Assembly: GCA_030248225.1 (NCBI GenBank)
Contig: JASANE010012862.1
Location: forward strand, 1 to 64,000
DNA length: 64,000 nt
Direction: 5' to 3'
DNA from: Trileptium ribeirensis
Taxonomy: Eukaryota; Nematoda; Enoplea; Enoplida; Thoracostomopsidae
How positions within the stretch are numbered: the stretch's first letter is position 1; every line of letters begins with the position of its first letter. The notes below the pieces were generated by a model, which did not search any database, was not told the DNA's origin, and saw nothing but the letters and a program-made list of their open reading frames with translations. The position numbers and the translations under genes are program-made. Shown piece after piece: positions 36,480 to 49,245 of this stretch.

Positions 36480-38342
36480 TATATCTTCGGACTTCGGACT
36501 TATGAACTAAAAAACTTCGTTTGTTAAACATACTAATGAACAACTGCAAGCTTCCCTCAAGAAACCGAAATATCTAAAATAAAATATCTCAGACTAATGC
36601 AGACTCGCCTAACGCAGACAAATGTCTCTTCACTAGTATTTATATCTTCGTACTTCGGACTTTTGAACTGAAAATCTTCGTTTGTTACAATGAACTGCAA
36701 GCTTCCCTCACTTACCCAAAATAAAATATCTCAGACAAACTTTAACAAAGTGTAATTTTTCAAAAGATTTGTGAAGTTGTCGTAGTAAAGTTTTGTGTTG
36801 ATTTTCGGTGTCGCTTGCGTGTATCAATGCTTCCGACCGCCTTTTGCCGGTGTTCTCGACATACGTTCATCCTTACGCTTCTCATGCTTATAACACAATT
36901 GGGGCTATTATAGTCAAACAAGGAATGGCCAAAATTAATGCTAACACACTTGAAGTTTTATGGCAAAAACATATTTCGCAATATTGTAAAAGTATATATA
37001 CATTGTATTATTATATACAGTACCTGTTGTTGGTTTTAGAGCTTATAAGGCCCAGTCCCACTAGATTCCACTGTTCTTGCTATTAGTAAGCTATATTATC
37101 GTACTGGAGTTTCTTGTTTTAGTAAATAGCCGACCCCAGTTTTTCTATATATATATTTCTATATGTACAAGGCTCTGGTCCACTTTCATAGGCAAATCTT
37201 AATCTCGGCTGTAGAGCTCAGCCTAAAGCCAAAATTCTCACCTCTACTATCAACGGTTTGAAATCTTTTGGCAACGTCGACGGAACCCTGCGTGTTTCGA
37301 CACAGTATTAGGTGTCTGTCAGTGCCCAATAGCCAGCACTGCAACTAAAATTTCCATTAATAATGCGGAAGATATTTTGCCGGTATTTTTTGAAACCATA
37401 AAAACAAGAGGATGTCGCCTCCCATTATTGTAGGCAATCATTTCAACGTCATAGAGGTATTCAGATTATTAATGAATATAAAACGGGATGCTGATATGAG
37501 AACTAAATGCTACGCTAGTATTTCGGCTATTGCCCGTTCTGCCGCGTTTCCATTCAAGTTTGCTAGCGTCTGCCAACCCAAACAAAACATATACTCATAA
37601 CAGAAGTTTATGTGTCTTTGTTATTCGTCGTTCCAAAGTTATGTGAGTCCAAACTGTGAAGTGATCAAATTTGTAAACGAATTCAACTCACAAACGTGTG
37701 ACAATACAAATATCAATACACAAACATGATTGCGTAGTGGTTTCGATTTTCCAAAAAGCGGTTTTTTCGCTGAATGTAGCAGCGGCTATGTCATTGATCT
37801 AGCGCAGAGAGTAAGAAATACAGTGAATCAGTTGACCACTATTGGCAAGCTGCTTGTACACCGGATATAGGAGTATATTTGGTAAAATCAATCGTGGGCT
37901 CAGCCCATTTACTACAGCGACCCATGTCACCTTTAGCAGCCGGACATGCGAGTCTGCGCTTTTCCAGAAGTGCCAAACGAGTTTTAGCCATCAGTAAACG
38001 GTGCGCTGTAAATTAGAGCAGCTCCGATATTGCCAATCAGTCGCTACGGTTGTTTTTGTCCTGCAACTTTCCTTACGAAGGATCGATTTATTTGTATATG
38101 TTCTGGTTTACTTAGCGGTTATGAATGCATATTCCTGATTCATTGATTAGACAATGATTAGTTACCAATAATCCGACATTGACTTATGTCGCTTGCATTG
38201 AACTAAAAAGAGAAACACGTTTCTACAAGCATACGATGAAGTTTAAACTTATAATAAAAACACACTGCGACTGATATGTGAATCGTTGTTTCAGAACAGC
38301 CCAACGATCAAAACCGTCAACTCACTAATGCTGGAGTACATT
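36480..38342. other. Region between the foldback structure and the 62-bp array
   Basis: 36483-36600 and 36645-36745 share CTTCGGACTT, CTTCGTTTGTTA, AACTGCAAGCTTCCCTCA and AAAATAAAATATCTCAGAC, a local duplication. 36800-37620 has several fragmentary open frames (for example 36808-37086 and 37412-37600) whose text suggests a decayed transposon protein, but I do not recognise it. 37620-38340 shows nothing. Confidence 0.35.
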
Positions 38343-39346
38343 CTGCTACAAATTATGCTTTACAAAATTTACAAATGGAGTCTAATGCCAAATGTGAGCT
38401 ACATCTATCCCGGCGTAAGTACCATTTTGTTGACAAATGCAGTCTAATGCAAAACGTAAGCTACATCTATCCTGGCGTAAGTAGCATTTTGTTGACAAAT
38501 GGAGTCTAATGCAAAACGTAAGCTACATCTATCCTGGCGTAAGTAGCATTTTGTTGACAAATGGAGTCTAATGCCAAATGTGAGCTACATCTATCCCGGC
38601 GTAAGTACCATTTTGTTGACAAATGCAGTCTAATGCAAAACGTAAGCTACATCTATCCTGGCGTAAGTAGCATTTTGTTGACAAATGGAGTCTAATGCAA
38701 AACGTAAGCTACATCTATCCCGGCGTAAGTACCATTTTGTTGACAAATGCAGTCTAATGCAAAACGTAAGCTACATCTATCCTGGCGTAAGTAGCATTTT
38801 GTTGACAAATGGAGTCTAATGCCAAATGTGAGCTACATCTATCCTGGCGTAAGTAGTATTTTGTTGACAAATGGAGTCTAATGCAAAACGTAAGCTACAT
38901 CTATCCTGGCGTAAGTAGCATTTTGTTGACAAATGGAGTTTAATGCAAAACGTAAGCTACATCTATCCTGGCGTAAGTAGCATTTTGTTGACAAATAGAG
39001 TCTAATGCCAAATGTGAGCTACATCTATCCTGGCGTAAGTAGTATTTTGTTGACAAATGGAGTCTAATGCAAAACGTAAGCTAGATCTATTCTGACGTAA
39101 GTAGCATTTTGTTGACAAATGGAGTCTAATGCAAAACGTAAGCTAACTCTATTCTGGCGTAAGTAGCATTTTGTTGACAAATGGAGTCTAATGCAAAACG
39201 TAAGCTACATCTATCCTGGCGTAAGTAGCATTTTGTTGACAAATGGAGTCTAATGCAAAACGTAAGCTACATCTATCCTGGCGTAAGTAGCATTTTGTTG
39301 ACAAATGGAGTCTAATGCAAAACGTAAGCTAACTCTATTCTGCCGT
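38343..39346 (+). repeat. 62-bp minisatellite, about 16 copies
   Basis: The unit period is exactly 62 (GTTGACAAAT at 38429, 38491, 38553 and onward). Two variant types alternate (GCCAAATGTGAG and GCAAAACGTAAG). Each unit carries GCGTAAGTA, a splice-donor-like sequence. The first unit is degenerate. Confidence 0.9.
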
Positions 39347-39790
39347 ATCTAGGGTTTAGAAAAAACTTTTATTTGATTCTTGATTCTTGCACTTTTAAAC
39401 TGCAAAAGGTCCAGTTGAATTTGACTAAAATAAAATATGAACATATTATAAAAGCCTAGAGCAATAATGGTTCATTCGGAAATATATTATATATAGTAAA
39501 GTTGAATTAATAGTTTAAAGCAATAGGCTAAATTTTGATTAATTAAAGGTAACGATTAAATTATTACCAAATTATATAAATTACCAGCGATTGTAAAAAA
39601 ACTAAAATATAGCTAAGTGCAATGCTTTTTATGTATGTCATATCTATAACGCTGCGTGGAAACATGAAGGTGAAATCATGCCATTGCAGAGATATATAAT
39701 TTTTCACACGGGCCACAGAAGCGCAGTCATTACAGTAAAACAGACATGGTCTTGCAGTGAACGGCATATCTTTATACTTCTACTATGTAC
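39347..39790. other. AT-rich spacer
   Basis: No feature seen. Confidence 0.4.
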
Positions 39791-42700
39791 TAGTACCAGT
39801 TCTGGCCCTAAGGGATCCTAGCTGCACCACCATTTTTCTTGGTGTGGCGCACGGACAACCCCAGCTTCCACGACTTCCCAGGTGAACCACTAGCTGACCT
39901 AAGGGAATCGCTTAATTTAGCAGGCTACCGGCGGGTTTACTAGGGTGTTCGGCCTGGCTCCTATATTAGCCCACGCATCTAGTAGTATGAAGGTCCCCCT
40001 GAGGGATGGTCAGCCCTAGGCCTGCTCACACGTATTAAGGCTGACACGCCTTTCCCTCATTCTATTCACTGCCCTTTATTGATTGGGAGTTCCTGCTCCT
40101 TGAACCTGGGTACGTGAACCCGGGTTTCGACGGTATCTTTGATTAACCTAGTGAGATCCCTTCTGCTAAAATGATTACTCTAGGGAGCACCTGAGTACTG
40201 ATCCCAGGGCCCTGATTAACACTAGCTGACCTAAGGGAATACTGATCCCAGGGCCCTGATTGGAGTAGGGAACCGAAGCCTACCTGCAGATCCCGACACT
40301 AGGTCGAGCATTTAATCTGGCTGATTCTCGCCTTAGTAATACCTAGTTAGTTCGTGAGATTTCTTAGCCGATCTAGCTGAAATTTTCCCAGAGTGTTATC
40401 ACAATGAAAACCTTGATCCTGAGAGATTGTGTTCGACCCTAGCTTTGGGAATCTTTTAATCGGCACTAACAAAATGTATCGCTAAGCATAGACTTAACAC
40501 TCTAACACTTTATTACTTCAAACAATTAATTATATATGTACTCAAACAGATAGACATGATATTTATACAATCATATACTCGTGAGTACCTCGCAGGGTAC
40601 CCGCTACATACTTGCGAGGTGATGTGAATTCCTATAAACATTGCCCTACTACGTAATCAATGATAATTGATGATTAAAAATCATCCCTTCGTACCCTAAA
40701 TTGTATTCCCCGTTGGACATGCGTTGGCCTTTTGACAATACGTTAACGATTGTTTCATCAATAATCAGTGGTTGAATGCTCTTACGACACACATGCTCTG
40801 TTACTTTTGTTCAATCAATGCCTGAGCTCTTTTTCCACTCCACGCTCCTTTCAGGTTCAGTTCGTTACATTGAGTCTGAAGTCACCTGCGAGCATTCAGT
40901 GATTACGGTGAACCGGTTCCCTTGTTATAATCGAAAAGCATTCTGCGCCAGGGTAGGAGGGGGAGCGTGTGGCGTTGCCAAAGCGGGAAGCCAATGCCGC
41001 GTCTCCCTAGTTCAGGACGACGTTGCTTGCCTTCCTAGTATTTTAGACCTATGCGTCTGACATGAAGATTGTTCCAACGAGGATCCCTGCCGCGTGTACA
41101 CGGCGTGGGAGTCCGCGTCTAATGATTTTGCTGAAAATCGGAGAAACGTTTTGTTGGTGGGAACTCCTCAGGGCACAGGCTCGACTAAGCTGTGCGGTCT
41201 CGAACAATTTTGCTTGAATTCAAATCAGGCTAATAAGTCGCAGTTTACTCCAACTCACGCCACACCATGGTTTACTGCCTCTCCGGGCATTACTGTTTCG
41301 CGCTGGGTTCCGCAGTCATTTGCAGTAACAGTGTTTTTAATCGAGAGCCTAAACATAAATTACTTTGCGTTCTGAGGCGCCTTGAAAAATTCTCTGTTTC
41401 GCTAAAGCTCGGCTAAGGCGGGAGGACATAACGTACGAAGGGTTACGATACGTCACTCCACATCAGAGTGTCCGAATCCATCCGAATCATAGTTATTAAA
41501 GGTTAAAAGCTGACGCGGTCCTCTAATGTCTCTATACGGCGTGGAGTACCCATCCGAAATTTCCGGTTATGTAACCCTACCCGGTTATGTGAAACACTCA
41601 GGTAAAAACGGAAATTTCGGCAGTTCCATAGGAATCTCCTCTTTTATTATTCATGTAAAACTATCCTATGGCCTGACCTGCAAATGACCACGTCCGTTTG
41701 AGCGTTGTATTCCTCTCGCTTCGTAACCAGCACGCCTTGCACTCGGATGACCTGGAGCCGCTCGCGACCTACCTATCTATAACACGAATCGAACCATTTT
41801 CCTAACTTAAAGGGAATGCGTTGGTCTCTAACGCAACAGACAAAAAGCGTGAGCAGGCACGGAGCAATCTGAGGTCTGTGGGTGTGCGAGCGTGTACGCC
41901 GAGACCGTGGAGGCCCTCAACTATTTAATTAAAACTGACGAAGTTCCCCGCCGTGTCTATACTGCGTGGCGAACTGGTTTCAAGTCGAGTGATCAACTAC
42001 GAAACAAACGAAAATCTCAGGAAATAATACTCGGAATTTAAACGGGGAAGGGTTGATTAAATTTTGTTTGCGCCTAACTAACAACGGGTGCACTCGGCTG
42101 CCTCCAGGTTATCATCAATCGTTTATCGCCTTACCCCTCCCGTGTCCCTGTGTCCTTTCCCCTTCCCAATGTGTTTGCCTTACTACCCTTCACATCACTT
42201 GGTAACGAATTTTCCCGAGTCTGAAAAACGAAATGCGACCCGGTGAGTGGGGAACCAGTCGAGAGCCAAGAACCTTGTGATTGATTTGAACGCGATTTCT
42301 CATTTTTGTCGGGACTTGCTCTTACGGGTGCGTGGAGCATCCGTCGGACGCACCAGCACCCGCAAGGGCAGCGCGGACTAGTAAATTTCGACAATGAAAA
42401 GCACACTAAGAGGGACTCTACGCTGCGTATACACAGCAAGAGCCACACCTGGAAAATTGGAAAGCAAGAAGAAATCGAAAAAGTCAGAACTAAAAAACGG
42501 GCTAGGAAAATAAAGCTAAATTTTGGCGACAACCGCCACAAAATGAAAAACCGCCGACTCTGCGGCCGCATCTCCCGACTGGTCCCGACGCTGCATTGGG
42601 CCTATTCTTTTTATACTCCGAACTTGCCCCCCTTCGGATTCTCCTTGCTTGTTAGCTTGGTTCCCTAGAAGTTATTTGACAGGAAAATTAAAACTCGAAA

Positions 42701-44260
42701 ATAAAACTCAATAAACGTATAAACATAGCCCAATGCCATTATCAAGCAGCAACCAAAATGTACATCACTGATCGAGACAGCGCTCTGACAAAACGCTGTA
42801 AACAACTTTAAGCTGGACAGTGGCCGACGCTTGCCAACAAACCCAAAGCCTCGCGCTGGTCGGCGCGGCATTTCTAGAGAGGACAATTATACGAGCGCTC
42901 AGGGCGCCGAGATCTTATCAAGTTTTAAGCCTGTAGTTGTCGACGGCTGTGAGTTATCAGTAGGCGACCGGGAGCGGGGTCAGATCCATGCCCTGGCTGG
43001 TCGCCTAGTGATGAATGAAAATAGAATTTTAAGCATAAAATAAATAGATGGCCTTTTAGAGGCCATTTTATGCGTTAGGAATGATGAAATTTGCGGTCCC
43101 AAGTGAATTAAGGAAATCCTGAGTGGACCCGTGAGGGTGAGCGGCCCCGGTTTTCGACGAAATAATTAGTATTGGATACCGTGGGGTGTAGAGCTCAAAA
43201 ACCCATAAAAATTTGGCTAATTTGGTCGATATTTGTTACCTTAAAATTTGGGTGTTTAAACGCATAGTTAGGGATCCATAGGTACTTACGGGTAAGAAAT
43301 AAATTGAGCCGAACACGCCATTTACAAGCCTTATAAATCCCTTATGACAATTAGGCAGGCCCGGTTGGTCTTGATTGCTTGATAAATATGGAAATTTCAC
43401 TTTTGACGCACCTGAATAAAACGAGTTTTCAGCAAATTTTGTCGATTTTCTTCCCCTATAATTCCATTTTTTACACTCCACTCTGCAAGTCAGTTATACC
43501 ATAGCTGCATGCCAGGATAGGTCCTCGAGATCCATATTGTGACAAAATCAGAGTTTTTAAAGTTTATAAAAATTCCGCATGATGCCCTGACCCATCCAGA
43601 CACGCAGTACAACATACATTTTTATGATCTACAGTGATAATTAAGACAAGGTTATGCATGCGCATCGGGAACGGCCTTTGGGCACCGAATCAATGAACCC
43701 GAAAGTAAAAACGTGTAATTTTTGCCCATTGTCCCCGAGCTATCCGAGTGCACAGCCATTTCTCTACACCACGTTATTATAACCTAACATACGATACCAA
43801 AAATTTCGATTGGGGCCGATCGGATACCTGCAAATTGGGTTGACCAATTTATTTCCCATGCGAAAATAATCATGCCCGCGCATGTCAGGCAGGTGGAGCG
43901 TGATTACCGTAACAATTACAAATCATTATAACAACGATACAATAAGAATTGTTTATTGACATTAAATATACATTGCACAGTGTTCGGATCACCCTCCACC
44001 AGTATCCTGTCGCCCATCCCGTTATGTTGGCCAATTTTGACCCTAATTTTAGATATTTTTCCGAGTTCAGGTATTTTGTTAAAATTCCCCTGAAAATCTC
44101 GGGCTGTTACACTACACATGGAAGCACAGTAGGCGTCCATAAAGTATATTTAACCTTGAGGGACGTAATTAAAATTGAGTCCATGCCATTCTCGATATAC
44201 TAAAGCCTTAGCACTAAGGCAAACTCGGGGGCTGCCGCCCCCGAACCTTCTATCTAAGTT
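39791..44260. other. GC-richer unassigned block
   Basis: Base composition is visibly richer in G and C than the flanks, especially 39800-42660, and there is no long open frame. A local duplication is present: CTGATCCCAGGGCCCTGATT occurs at 40198 and 40242, and CTAGCTGACCTAAGGGAAT at 39890 and 40222. The block ends near two adjacent hairpins (44205-44244). It could be a large non-autonomous element or a decayed LTR or Helitron-type insertion; nothing decides this. Confidence 0.35.
44205..44244. other. Two adjacent hairpins
   Basis: GCCTTAG-CA-CTAAGGC (44205-44220) is followed by TCGGGGGC-TGCC-GCCCCCGA (44225-44244). A CTAA follows nine bases later at 44254. No transcript evidence. Confidence 0.5.
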
Positions 44261-44838
44261 GTTTTCTCTAACGTAAACACCTCTCAAGGTTACGTGGACC
44301 AAGTGTAAAATGGAGCGGCAGATACTTGCTGTTTTATTTAGGATAAGGCAAACAATCAGAATTTAGGTCAAGTCCTTTCTTATCGCTAGATACCAACCTA
44401 GCTTATGCCGGCGGTGAGTAGTAACTTACCTCATGCGGTGCACCCCCAGTTGACCCTCCTCTCTCGGACCTTTAGTATGTATATTATTAATGTTGGAACA
44501 ATAAAGAACAATTCGTTTTATCGGGAAAATAATAAAATATAAAAGTTAAAGGATTAGAAAGATGACGTTTGTGATGAAGGAGGATACCTACTTTACTTCA
44601 GCGCCGCTCGTGGCGAAAGGTCTCGGAAACGCAAGATGAAACAAGTATTACAACAACGTTGGCCGATACACCGGAGCTAACGCCAGACAAAATGCGCCCC
44701 GTACTACCACCACCACGCAAGCTTACATCTAAAGGCTCGAAATCAACTGAAATTCCCAAAGAACAAAAGAAAAATAAAAACGAATGACCAGCGGTGATAA
44801 AATAGAGTGTGCGCCTTTTAAGGTATTTTTAAGCGTAG
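44261..44838. other. Spacer before the 478-bp MITE
   Basis: No gene or repeat recognised. Confidence 0.35.
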
Positions 44839-45316
44839 TGCGGCGTTCACGTTATAATGTCCCCAACGTTTGGAACCTATGTACACCACACACTGTTGAC
44901 AACAGGGTGTCTTAGACACCCGCATGGTTTTAATAAATTTTTTCAAAGGCAGCTAGTTACGCGTATTACCACTTCTCGATAGTGTCTTCAGGCAATTTTA
45001 TCGACAGTGTTCGGAATTATTGAGCAATGTTCATATGGGCTAGATACAAATATCGTAAATTTAGAAACTAACATAGGACAATGGACTAATAAACTGCATT
45101 AGCTACAGACGGTGTCCGTTATAGTTTATTCGCGCCAAATTGGTAGCTAAGGGTGTGTACGACTGCCAAGAAATAATGTAGTAGCTAGGGGTCTGTGGTA
45201 CACCCCGGCAATCGACTTACAATATGGGTAACACCCTGACTGTCTATACGGTAGAGCCGCGACTACAGGGGGTCAAAAGTTCCAAACATCGGGGACATTA
45301 TAACGTGAACGCCGCA
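44839..45316. mobile_element. 478-bp MITE with 38-bp TIRs and TAG duplications
   Basis: TGCGGCGTTCACGTTATAAT begins the left TIR (44839-44876). The right TIR (45279-45316) is its complement with 36 of 38 bases agreeing. TAG lies directly outside both ends (44836-44838 and 45317-45319), a 3-bp target duplication. There is no coding capacity. A 3-bp duplication suggests a PIF/Harbinger-type or similar transposase, but TAG is not the usual TWA, so the family is open. Confidence 0.8.
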
Positions 45317-45443
45317 TAGACATCAGATAAACTACAAAATTACAAACTGACGCAGTTCATTTTGTATATTTGTCACTATCCTATCTCAAAGAAAAAGGAT
45401 TAACCTTTTCCCGGTAAGAGTCACACGTGTGTAACAGTTCGCG

Positions 45444-45659
45444 CATTGAGACGCGATGCGCAAATTGAGTTAGTCATGTGGCGTCTGTTTGATTGAAGTT
45501 TACCTCCGGTCCAACGGAACAACAAATCGCTCAATAACCTCAAATGAAGCACATTGAGACACGATGCGCAAATTGAGTTATTCATGTGGCGTCCGTTTGA
45601 TTGAAGTTTACCTCCGGTCCAACGGAACACCAAATCGCTCAATAACCTCAAATGAACCA
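45444..45659 (-). repeat. Two tandem 108-bp units
   Basis: CATTGAGACGCGATGCGCAA at 45444 recurs with one change at 45552, and the two units agree at nearly all positions. The 79-codon - strand frame across them is repeat-derived. Confidence 0.9.
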
Positions 45660-46911
45660 CTTAAATTTTAATAAATATATTTATAAACGATATAGAGATA
45701 TGGCCTGTATAAGCGCAGTTAGCGATCCACAATTGATGAACCACTTACAGAAAATCGCATGTATTATAAGCCATAAACAGATATAGCTGAAAACCTAGAT
45801 ATAAATTACTCAGCAGATGCAGGAAGATATGCATTAGTAAGCTTTAATGACCGACTACAATGGAGATTGCTAAAATTCTATACCATGCGACAGATATCTA
45901 TAACATGATCTATCAATTAATCCGCGTTTTAACGCAAGATGCATTAAGCACAACTTCCTGAATAACGAAGAGATAATTATATCCTTAAATACGGCACTAG
46001 TTTTGTGAAAATCTGACTTCCAAACATGCAAACGTTCAAAAACTAATTTAACATTGTTAACTATGATAGCCGTTTAATAGAAATCCGATATGTTATTTTA
46101 ACGGCATACATGGACGAGATCCAAAGTCCATAGTTCGTGAAAAGTACTTATGGGTTCGGAGCTTACAAGAGGGCAGGGTAAACCTGTCCTACGACCCATG
46201 GGCATGTATGTAGTAACTACGGAGCTTTGGGACGCAGCAAATCTGAAGCATTACTTTGTACATTGTAAACGATCCGAACCAAATTTCTCGCAATTGGACC
46301 AGTGTTTTCACATTCAGCAAGCGAATCGCATCAGGCTCAGTACGAGTTGTGTGTCAATCGGGCTGACTCAAACCTGAATTATAATGAATCAGTTTTACTG
46401 ACTCGCTAGAGTCATTTTTTAGCTTAGCCTGAACCAAATTCTTTCTAATTTTTCTGATTCAGCAAACGACACATTGCAATATCGTTTAGCATCTAAATAT
46501 AGACGACATCAGCAAATAGTAAAACAATATAAATCGTTTAAAAACCAAGATAGCGTGTCGAAAATATTGTGAACAATCATATAACGGTGACAATGCAATG
46601 GGGCAGTGTCAAGCTGACAGGTTTATGTTTTAATATGAATGCGTCAGTGCTAAAACTAAACTCAGCAAACTGCCGAACTACATACAAGGCGGGTTGCTCA
46701 ACTAATAACTATTCACACCACGTCTTCAGCTTGACCAGCCTTATTTTGAATCAAACAAAACAGATATAGATATATCGAAGATAATCCCAATATCTAAACT
46801 TGCTACATGTTATTGCCAGCCATGCCAGTTATTCGCGCGCTACAATACAATATGTTCTTAATCGCTGATAAAATACTTTGCTAATTAAAATTACTAATAA
46901 CTATTTATTGT
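45660..46911. other. AT-rich spacer
   Basis: No supported gene or repeat. Confidence 0.4.
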
Positions 46912-46915
46912 TTAA

Positions 46916-47183
46916 CCCTCTCATGCCCGTAAGGTCCAAATAGACCCAACGCACATTGCGACTCGTTGTGTTTACTGAGTTTTTTGTATATCGTATATAC
47001 GTTCGAACGTGCGTTGCTATTCGCTCGCATTGTAAGGTTCCTTAAGGAACCTAGCAACAGCTCTCAGATAGCTCAGTGGTTTGCGTACACAAGTTTCACC
47101 ATACGTTTCGGGTTGGATCCCTGGCGCAGGTTTGAGTTTGTCAAACATTGCGCGAAACACAAATTAATTCTGGCATGAAAGGG
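46916..47183. mobile_element. piggyBac-like MITE
   Basis: TTAA (46912-46915) precedes CCCTCTCATGCC and the right end is GGCATGAAAGGG followed by TTAA (47184-47187). TIRs agree at 11 of 12 bases. TTAA duplications with CCCT termini are the signature of piggyBac elements. The 268-bp interior has no transposase but contains a tRNA-like segment. Confidence 0.8.
47062..47130 (+). repeat. tRNA-like Pol III promoter segment
   Basis: TAGCTCAGTGG (47069-47079) fits box A. GGTTGGATCCC (47111-47121) fits box B at most positions, 42 bases apart as in a tRNA. A clean cloverleaf cannot be drawn, so this is a tRNA pseudogene or tRNA-derived SINE fragment carried inside the MITE. Confidence 0.5.
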
Positions 47184-47187
47184 TTAA

Positions 47188-48242
47188 TTAAAAATTAACC
47201 AATCGCATAATTAATAACAGTTTATGAGGCAAGATTTCACGTTTATTTCGAAATTGAACCTATCTGGAAAACGATTTATTTTCCAGTATATAAGCTCTAG
47301 AAATTTCAAGATTGATGAACACAATAAACAATATCTTAGGGATTATACACGAGTTAACATCTTAACCCTAACTTGTATATTCAAAATATTGGAAATGCGC
47401 GCCCACGTTTTAATCAACATAAAGTATGACAAAACGGTATGACTATGATAGTAACCAACCCCTCCCCTGTTATTTATATTGCAGGAATCTGCCCTGGTTG
47501 TATACGAACCAGAAGCAGCTCTGATTTACAAAATCTTCGTTCCAACCATTATATATAGCCCTTCAACGCTCAAACATTGGCCACTGCAAGATATCGGCCC
47601 ATATTTGGGTTATATAATACAATGTTTCACAACCAAAATCATAAAAGAGGAGTATATAACTGAACAGCCTTACCATTTAAGTGATACACCCTGACATTAC
47701 CAAGCAACATCAAATCTTCCAGTGTCTATTTATACTATTTTGATGGAGGCTTGGAATGTTTTACGCTTGATACCAGGATACGACAGACAAAATGACACCA
47801 ATTTATAATCACAATAAGCATAGAATTTTCAATTAGATTATTAGGTGACGAAACACATCATTTACAATGGTCAAACTGCAGTATACTTAAAATATTTGCA
47901 ATTAAGTTCGCTGTAATATAAACACTAACGTGCTTTCGAGATGACGATATCGATAGTTAAGCACATCATGCAGCCAGCAGTTAATGCTAATATTAATACT
48001 TGTTTCACATAATTCTGTGCTAGAGCATAGTATACATAATTAGTGTGCTTTTGGAATGTTTAAAAACGATCGTAAAACTGTCGTACGACTTTTCGAGGCA
48101 CCAAAACTATGCGTTGGTTTAAATTGTTTCGTTTACCATTTCACGCAACATGTGTTTCGTAGAAATAATTTTCGCCCTAGCGGCGGATGGAACTTGGATC
48201 GTTTGGCTGCGGCAATAACGCATTTGGGAAGAGTTGCTCAAG
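47188..48242. other. Spacer with a short exon-like frame
   Basis: After TATTTATATTGCAG at 47484 an open frame begins ESALVVYEPEAALIYKIF. It lacks a donor and resembles no exon of gene 1. Otherwise nothing is seen. Confidence 0.3.
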
Positions 48243-48897
48243 CAACCTAGCAGAGCAAGCGAATAAAACGTATGTGGAGATACATAGCCACCAATCGGTT
48301 CCTCAGTCCCATGCAGAGCAAGCGAATAAAACGCATTTGGAAATACACAGCCATCGGTCGGTTCCTCGCAGAGCAAGCGAATAAAACGTATGTGGAAATA
48401 CATAGCCACCAATCGGTTCCTCAGTTCCTTGCACAGCAAGCGAATACAACGCATGTGAAATCACAGTCACCGGTCGGTTCCTCAGTTCCTCGCAGAGCAA
48501 ACGAATAAAAAGCATTTGGAAATACACAGCCACAGGTCGGTTACTTGCACAGAGCAAGCAAATAAAACGTATGTGGAAATACACAGCCACCAATCGGTTC
48601 CTCAGTGTCTTGCAGAACAAGCGAATACAACGCATGTTAAAATACACAACCACCAATCGGTTCCTCAGTTTCTTGCAGAACAAGCGAATACAACGCATGT
48701 GGATAAACACAGCCACAGGTCGGTTCCTCGCAGAGCAAGCAAATAAAACACATGTGGAAATACATAGCCACCAATCGGTTCCCCAGTTCCTTGCAGAGAA
48801 AGCGAATAAAACACATGTGGAAATACACAGCCACCAATGGGTTCCTCAGTTCCTCGCAGAACAAGCGAATACAACGCATGTGGAAATATACAGCCAG
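48243..48897 (+). repeat. ~60-bp minisatellite, about 11 copies
   Basis: Units contain GCAGAGCAAGCGAATAAAAC, GCATGTGGAAATACACAGCC and AATCGGTTCCTCAG. Their length varies between about 54 and 65 bases. Open frames on both strands (for example 48303-48716) are repeat-derived. Confidence 0.9.
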
Positions 48898-49245
48898 CCC
48901 CTTAATAAACCAAAATGGGCGCAAGACATAAATTACAATTTATAACTCCCAACACAAATTAATTCGCAGCATAAATATTCATCAAATCCGACGAACAACA
49001 CACACAAAAGTTTAAAACATAAACGTTAGTCTCCATAGAAGCAATAAGCACATTACGTAAAAACCAAGAAAATTATGTTACTACACTGCATATATACAGT
49101 AGGGGTTCGAAAACGAATTATGAATAAAAATTTTTGAATTCTCAAGAACAACGCTTCCACCTGTCAGTTTAAGCCCAATATTGCGAACAAAGGTAACCTG
49201 GAAATATATATGTTTCTTTATTCTTGCTACTTCTAAAGCTTCAAA
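48898..49245. other. AT-rich spacer
   Basis: No feature seen. Confidence 0.4.

Noticed and set aside
36808..37600. Frames suggesting a decayed transposon protein
   Set aside because: Fragmentary in three frames and not matched to any family I can name with confidence; kept only as a note in the spacer entry.
42306..42668. 120-codon basic open frame in the GC-richer block
   Set aside because: No recognisable domain; an overlapping 146-codon frame exists on the other strand; no splice or start context supports either.
47485..47694. Exon-like frame ESALVVYEPEAALIY after a good acceptor
   Set aside because: No donor in the right place and no link in phase or content to gene 1; the EPEAALIY resemblance to HSP70-type proteins is too short.
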